A stretch of 8,910 bases of DNA from Candidatus Egerieicola pullicola (GTDB lineage Bacteria; Bacillota; Clostridia; Oscillospirales; Ruminococcaceae), in the NCBI GenBank assembly GCA_018712465.1, contig DVGY01000060.1:1-8910 (forward strand), in the 5' to 3' direction. A program made the translations under genes and the position numbers. Shown here in pieces: positions 5,786 to 8,910 of this stretch (within the stretch, counting starts at the first letter, position 1; every line of letters starts with the position of its first letter). The notes under the pieces are model-generated. The model was not told the DNA's origin. It was given only the letters and a program-made list of their open reading frames with translations, and made no database searches.

Positions 5786-6520
5786 CTAACTGCCGTCCCG
5801 CACCACCTGAGTGATGGAGGAAAACAGGCTTCGGTTGCGCTCTAGGTCGTAGGCGGAAAGGTTGGTGTCGGTACAGGAAAACAACAGGGAAGCGGCATCT
5901 TGTGAGTTCATTTGCAGCACCTGCTCTAACTGGATCTGGACCAGCTGCAAGGCTCCGCCGGTTTCACTGCTGAAAAACAGGTCCGCCTGCCGGGGAGCGT
6001 CTGCCACCGAAAGTCCGGCGGGGAAGCGGTACCGTCCGGTGATTACCTCCTGGGACAGGGAAATTTCTGCCAAGGGGAACTGTTGGGCAATTTTGCATAG
6101 GCCGGTTTCATCGATCCGCACCCAGCCGTCCAGGGTGGTTCCCAGCACCCCTTGGGCTGCCTGGACCAGTTGATCTGGGCCGCCGTAGCGGTATTGGCCC
6201 AGCAAAGTATCGGTATAAAGCCGCACCGTGGCGGTTTGGGTCAGGTCGATGTTTTGGATATGGGCTTTTTGATCCATCTGGTCAAACCGCAGCAATACCA
6301 CCCGTTGGGGCTCCTGATTTTTCTCCCGACAGCCGATGAGCAGCAGATTGCAGCTATTGCCTACCCCCACCGGCACAGTAGGGGCGGTGTCCACCGGCTG
6401 TTCCTTCATGGCAGAAAAGACTATGGCACAGCATACCGCCAAGGCACTTCCCAGCACCAGCAGGCTCAGCAGAAAAGCGGTCCAAAAGGGGCGGTACCCT
6501 TTGGTGAAAAATCCGGACAT
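5786..6520 (-). CDS. LCP-like (LytR-CpsA-Psr) membrane protein, catalytic residues lost
   Basis: A 244-residue protein with a short cytoplasmic start, one transmembrane helix (about 12-37) and an extracellular part. Residues 57-150 follow the LCP fold pattern: a strand with NLLLIG (58-63), a second with RVVLLRFD (73-80), an IQNIDL strand (88-93), RYGGPDQLVQAAQGVLG (111-127) like the family's AYxYGGP helix, and DGWVRIDETGLCKIAQQF (131-148) like its IDxYVxVDFxGF segment. LCP enzymes attach teichoic acids or glycans to peptidoglycan. Here the family's catalytic positions are not seen: the DxR after the first strand, the RxD pair, and SIPRD, which reads NIDLTQ (90-95). It is shorter than most LCP enzymes, and the last 95 residues are unassigned. 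It is probably a non-catalytic relative. Start 6520 has AAGGAGG (6537-6531) 10 bases upstream. The Nudix gene ends 54 bases before it. Confidence 0.65.
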   Translation of the reverse strand: MSGFFTKGYRPFWTAFLLSLLVLGSALAVCCAIVFSAMKEQPVDTAPTVPVGVGNSCNLLLIGCREKNQEPQRVVLLRFDQMDQKAHIQNIDLTQTATVRLYTDTLLGQYRYGGPDQLVQAAQGVLGTTLDGWVRIDETGLCKIAQQFPLAEISLSQEVITGRYRFPAGLSVADAPRQADLFFSSETGGALQLVQIQLEQVLQMNSQDAASLLFSCTDTNLSAYDLERNRSLFSSITQVVRDGS

Positions 6521-6526
6521 AATGCG

Positions 6527-6566
6527 TTCCCCTCCTTGCCGGTAGTATGGCCGGTCCGGAGGGGAA
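6527..6566 (-). promoter_or_regulatory. Inverted repeat covering the ribosome binding site of the LCP-like gene
   Basis: TTCCCCTCC (6527-6535) and GGAGGGGAA (6558-6566) form a perfect 9-bp inverted repeat. An inner CCGG/CCGG pair (6539-6542 with 6551-6554) can stack inside. In the minus-strand mRNA the right arm is the GGAGG ribosome binding site of the gene starting at 6520, so the hairpin would hide it. No T run follows, which argues against a terminator. The outer end lies 8 bases past the Nudix stop codon, so ribosomes finishing Nudix could open it. Confidence 0.6.
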
Positions 6567-6574
6567 TAGTCGGT

Positions 6575-6988
6575 TTAATAGCATTTTTTAATGATGGTCT
6601 TGACCCGGTTTACCAATTGGCGGTCGTTGTCGTAGTTGAGCCATTTAGGGGCTAGGGAGATTTCCACCCACTTTACCTGGCTGACCTCTTCCGGCTGGGG
6701 GTGGATTTCCTTAGAAGTGACCCACGCCAGAAAATATACCACGTTCTTAATGGTATCCTTCCGGGGAGAATAGGATACGACTTCCCGGAAGCTGGTATCG
6801 ATCTGTACCTCCAGGCCGGTTTCTTCCCGGACTTCCCGACGGGCAGTTTCCGCCTCTGTTTCACCCGGCTCCACATGGCCTTTGGGGAAAGACCAATGAC
6901 CACCGTTGGTGTGCTTGATTAAAAGCAATTCCGTGTTACCGTGGTGCTTTCGGAAGATGACAGCACCGCAGGATTTTTCATGCTCCAT
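6575..6988 (-). CDS. Nudix hydrolase, possibly Ap4A-hydrolase-like
   Basis: A 137-residue single-domain Nudix protein, which cleaves a nucleoside diphosphate linked to another group. The Nudix box is complete: G37-x5-E43-x7-R51-E52-V-x-E55-E56-x-G58-L59, carrying the metal-binding glutamates. The preceding WSFPKGHVE (32-40) is typical of diadenosine tetraphosphate hydrolases and MutT-like house-cleaning enzymes. The true substrate cannot be fixed from sequence. The beta-strand start EKSCGAVIF (4-12) and a closing helix (about 120-135) complete the fold. Start 6988 has a strong AGGAGGG (7001-6995) 6 bases upstream. It is the first gene of the minus-strand run Nudix, LCP-like, zinc ribbon, and is divergent from the transketolase operon. 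Confidence 0.92.
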   Translation of the reverse strand: MEHEKSCGAVIFRKHHGNTELLLIKHTNGGHWSFPKGHVEPGETEAETARREVREETGLEVQIDTSFREVVSYSPRKDTIKNVVYFLAWVTSKEIHPQPEEVSQVKWVEISLAPKWLNYDNDRQLVNRVKTIIKKCY

Positions 6989-7013
6989 GGCCTTCCCTCC
7001 TCTTTCCTTATAT

Positions 7014-7022
7014 AGTGTATCA
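7014..7022 (-). promoter_or_regulatory. Probable extended -10 promoter of the Nudix gene
   Basis: On the minus strand TGATACACT reads as an extended -10 element (TG, one base, then TACACT at 7019-7014, 4 of 6 match). No good -35 box lies 17 bases upstream. Transcription would start near 7007 and give a leader of about 20 bases that is almost all ribosome binding site. Confidence 0.4.
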
Positions 7023-7165
7023 CATTCTGGGGGAAGAGGAGGATTTTTTGCACAAAATTAGGGAAAATTCTACTTTTTCCACAATGCCGCGGTGGAAATC
7101 CGGGGAGATTCTTCCATCCTTTGTCCGGCAAAAGAAAAGGAATTCGAAAAAATACTCAAAAACCA

Positions 7166-7194
7166 TTGCAATCCACAAAAACTTTTTGTATAAT
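7166..7194 (+). promoter_or_regulatory. Sigma-A-type promoter of the transketolase operon
   Basis: TTGCAA (7166-7171) and a perfect TATAAT (7189-7194) are separated by exactly 17 bases. Transcription would start near 7201, leaving a leader of about 68 bases. The -35 hexamer is the same TTGCAA seen at the zinc-ribbon gene promoter. Confidence 0.8.
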
Positions 7195-7204
7195 TGAGAG
7201 GTAA

Positions 7205-7231
7205 AGCGGCGTACATTCTCCCATAGCCGCT
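7205..7231 (+). other. Hairpin at the 5' end of the transketolase mRNA
   Basis: AGCGGC (7205-7210) and GCCGCT (7226-7231) form a perfect 6-bp stem over a 15-base loop. It would begin within a few bases of the predicted 5' end of the mRNA, a position known to shield transcripts from decay. It is not followed by a T run. Confidence 0.5.
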
Positions 7232-7268
7232 AACCTACGATTTTGAATGAAAAGGGCAGGTGCAAACA

Positions 7269-8102
7269 ATGGACATTAAACAATTACAGATTATGGCCAC
7301 CAAAGTTCGGATCGGCGTAATCGAAGGCGTTTATGCAGCGCAGGCCGGCCATCCCGGCGGTTCTTTGTCGGCAGCGGATATCTTCACCTATCTCTACTTC
7401 CAGGAAATGAAGATCGATCCCCAAAACCCCAAAGATCCCGATCGGGACCGCTTTGTTCTCAGTAAGGGACACACCGCCCCCGGCTACTATGCCGCGCTGG
7501 CGAACCGGGGCTACTTCCCGGTGGAAGAACTGAAAACCCTCCGTCAGATCGGTTCCCGCTTGCAGGGCCACCCTGACATGAAGGGCATTCCCGGTGTGGA
7601 CATGTCCTCCGGAAGCTTGGGCCAGGGCATTTCCTGCGCCGTGGGCATGGCCGAAGCCGGCAAGCTCATGGGCAAGGATTACCGGGTCTACACCCTGTTG
7701 GGCGACGGTGAAATCGAAGAAGGTCAGGTTTGGGAAGCGGCTATGTTTGCCGGCAACCATGCGCTGGACAACCTGGTGGTGATCGTGGACAACAACAACC
7801 TCCAGATCGACGGCACCATCGAAGAAGTGAACTCTCCCTATCCCATCGACAAGAAATTTGAAGCCTTCAAGTTCCATGTCATCAACTGCGACGCCCACGA
7901 TTTCAATTCCCTCAAGGCGGCGTTTGACGAAGCGAGAGCCACCAAGGGCGTTCCTACCTGCATCGTGGCGAAGAGCGTTAAGGGCAAAGGCGTTTCCTAC
8001 ATGGAAAACAACGTAGCTTGGCACGGCACTGCCCCCAAGACCGATCAATACAATATCGCCATGGACGAGCTGACCAAGCACCTGGCAGAACTGGAGGGTT
8101 AA
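7269..8102 (+). CDS. tkt: Transketolase, N-terminal (thiamine diphosphate-binding) subunit
   Basis: One half of a split transketolase, which moves two-carbon units between sugar phosphates in the non-oxidative pentose phosphate pathway and supplies ribose-5-phosphate and erythrose-4-phosphate. The 277-residue chain has the family's active-site histidines in AGHPGGS (H28), SKGHTAP (H68) and GHPD (H101). It has a complete thiamine diphosphate/metal motif, from G145-D-G to the N-N-N at 175-177, and the conserved WHG near the end (251-253). Whole transketolases are over 600 residues; here the pyrimidine-binding part is encoded by the next gene, 4 bases downstream. ATG 7269 is preferred: AGG (7258-7260) sits at normal distance, whereas GTG 7260, in frame, overlaps that site. 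Confidence 0.95.
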   Translation: MDIKQLQIMATKVRIGVIEGVYAAQAGHPGGSLSAADIFTYLYFQEMKIDPQNPKDPDRDRFVLSKGHTAPGYYAALANRGYFPVEELKTLRQIGSRLQGHPDMKGIPGVDMSSGSLGQGISCAVGMAEAGKLMGKDYRVYTLLGDGEIEEGQVWEAAMFAGNHALDNLVVIVDNNNLQIDGTIEEVNSPYPIDKKFEAFKFHVINCDAHDFNSLKAAFDEARATKGVPTCIVAKSVKGKGVSYMENNVAWHGTAPKTDQYNIAMDELTKHLAELEG

Positions 8103-8106
8103 GACA

Positions 8107-8910
8107 ATGGCTGATGTAAAGAAAATTGCAACCAGAGAAAGCTACGGCAACGCTCTGGTAGAATGCTATCCGGATTTCCCCAACCTGGTGGTGCTGGACG
8201 CCGACCTGGCAGCCGCCACCAAAACCGGTATCTTCAAAAAAGCGCATCCGGAACGCCACATCGACTGCGGCATTGCGGAATGCAACATGATGAGCATCGC
8301 TGCCGGTATGGCAGCCGCCGGGATGATCCCCTTTGCCTCCACCTTTGCTATGTTCGCTGCCGGGCGGGCCTTTGAGCAGGTGCGCAACTCCATCGGATAT
8401 CCCCACCTGAACGTTAAGATCGGCGCTACCCACGCCGGTATTTCCGTGGGCGAAGACGGCGCTACCCACCAGTGCAACGAGGACATCGCTCTCATGCGGG
8501 CTATTCCCGGCATGGTGGTAATCAACCCCAGTGACGACGTGGAAGCCAGAGCTGCAGTTCGGGCTGCCTTGGAGTACCAGGGCCCGGTGTACCTCCGGTT
8601 TGGCCGTTTGGCAGTACCGGTGATCAATGACCGCCCCGACTACAAGTTTGAATTGGGCAAGGGCGTTACCTTGAAAGAAGGCAAGGACATCACCATCGTG
8701 GCTACTGGCCTGACGGTGAATGAAGCCCTCACCGCCGCCCAAAACCTGGAAGCCGAAGGCATTGATGCCGGCGTCATCAACATCCATACCATCAAGCCCA
8801 TCGACAAGGAACTCATCCAGGCGGCGGCTGCCAAGACCGGCAAGCTGGTGACGGTGGAAGAACACTCCATCATCGGCGGTCTGGGCGACGCGGTGCTGGA
8901 AGCCATTCGG
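8107..8910 (+). CDS. tkt: Transketolase, C-terminal subunit (3' partial)
   Basis: The second half of the split enzyme; 268 codons are open to the window edge with no stop, of roughly 310 expected. The pyrimidine-binding domain covers about 6-170. It contains GIAECNMMSIAAGMA (55-69), with E58 in the place of the glutamate that activates thiamine diphosphate, and THAGISVGEDGATHQ (108-122). The transketolase C-terminal domain starts near 185, with VATGLTVNEAL (198-208) and VEEHSIIGGLG (250-260). It must pair with the upstream subunit, since the cofactor site lies between the two domains. Start ATG 8107 has GGAGG (8093-8097) 9 bases upstream, inside the end of the first gene, so translation of the pair is probably coupled. 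An alternative assignment, a 1-deoxyxylulose-5-phosphate synthase half, fits less well because of the split layout. Confidence 0.94.
   Translation, partial: MADVKKIATRESYGNALVECYPDFPNLVVLDADLAAATKTGIFKKAHPERHIDCGIAECNMMSIAAGMAAAGMIPFASTFAMFAAGRAFEQVRNSIGYPHLNVKIGATHAGISVGEDGATHQCNEDIALMRAIPGMVVINPSDDVEARAAVRAALEYQGPVYLRFGRLAVPVINDRPDYKFELGKGVTLKEGKDITIVATGLTVNEALTAAQNLEAEGIDAGVINIHTIKPIDKELIQAAAAKTGKLVTVEEHSIIGGLGDAVLEAIR

Larger units (their letters stand above)
6989..7268. other. Divergent intergenic region between the Nudix and transketolase genes
   Basis: A 280-base AT-richer region without a convincing gene. It holds the Nudix promoter and ribosome binding site on the left and the transketolase promoter and leader on the right. 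Between them are small inverted repeats: GGAAAA/TTTTCC (7062-7067 and 7075-7080) and TTTCCAC/GTGGAAA (7076-7082 and 7092-7098). Their arms overlap, so only one pair could form at a time. Open frames here are short and lack convincing ribosome binding sites. Confidence 0.6.

Noticed and set aside
7015..7197. Small open frame on the + strand in the divergent region (60 codons)
   Set aside because: It overlaps the transketolase promoter and has no convincing ribosome binding site; the translation is Lys/Ser-rich, as expected of AT-rich non-coding DNA.
7284..8081. Minus-strand open frame inside the transketolase N-terminal gene
   Set aside because: Antisense shadow; the + strand has the full thiamine diphosphate motif, promoter and ribosome binding site.
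7978..8865. Minus-strand open frame inside the transketolase C-terminal gene
   Set aside because: Antisense shadow of a + strand frame that runs off the window edge and carries the transketolase motifs.

Overview
The window looks like a chromosomal segment from a moderately GC-rich, Gram-positive, anaerobic member of the Clostridia, probably in the Oscillospiraceae/Ruminococcaceae or a neighbouring group. This is an inference from several points: a type I dockerin module, a transketolase split into two adjacent genes, an HtrA protease with a cytoplasmic tail before its membrane anchor, an LCP-type membrane protein, strong AGGAGG-like ribosome binding sites, and sigma-A-like promoters with hairpin/U-tract terminators. 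I see no insertion sequence, integrase, phage gene, CRISPR array, rRNA or tRNA. Most of the window is ordinary core metabolism and envelope upkeep.

Left part, all + strand: the 3' end of a dockerin-bearing protein that starts outside the window (1-533), then a small lipoprotein 10 bases later (544-1005), closed by a strong terminator (1013-1036). Next come a GNAT acetyltransferase (1063-1548), a promoter and short leader, and an HtrA-family serine protease (best start 1691, end 3184) with its own terminator (3245-3276). A new promoter (3283-3311) then drives a prephenate dehydrogenase without an ACT domain (tyrA, 3353-4207).

Middle: tyrA and a class I DAHP synthase (minus strand, best start 5319, end 4288) converge on a shared, apparently bidirectional terminator. 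The first committed step of the shikimate pathway and the tyrosine branch step are therefore neighbours, but each has its own promoter. Upstream of DAHP synthase, also on the minus strand, is a Nudix hydrolase (6988-6575), then an LCP-like membrane protein (6520-5786), then a small zinc-ribbon membrane protein (5703-5482) that has its own promoter and a strong terminator.

Right part: a 280-base divergent intergenic region separates the Nudix gene from a + strand operon for split transketolase. The N-terminal subunit is 7269-8102. The C-terminal subunit runs from 8107 off the right edge. Transketolase supplies erythrose-4-phosphate, one of the two substrates of DAHP synthase, so the right half has a loose metabolic link to aromatic amino acid synthesis.

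I found no clear new multi-gene system. The points most worth a second look are the LCP-like protein that has lost the family's catalytic residues, a 9-bp inverted repeat that would hide that gene's ribosome binding site just after the Nudix stop codon, a near-palindrome inside the DAHP synthase promoter, and a perfect 16-bp palindrome between tyrA and its terminator.
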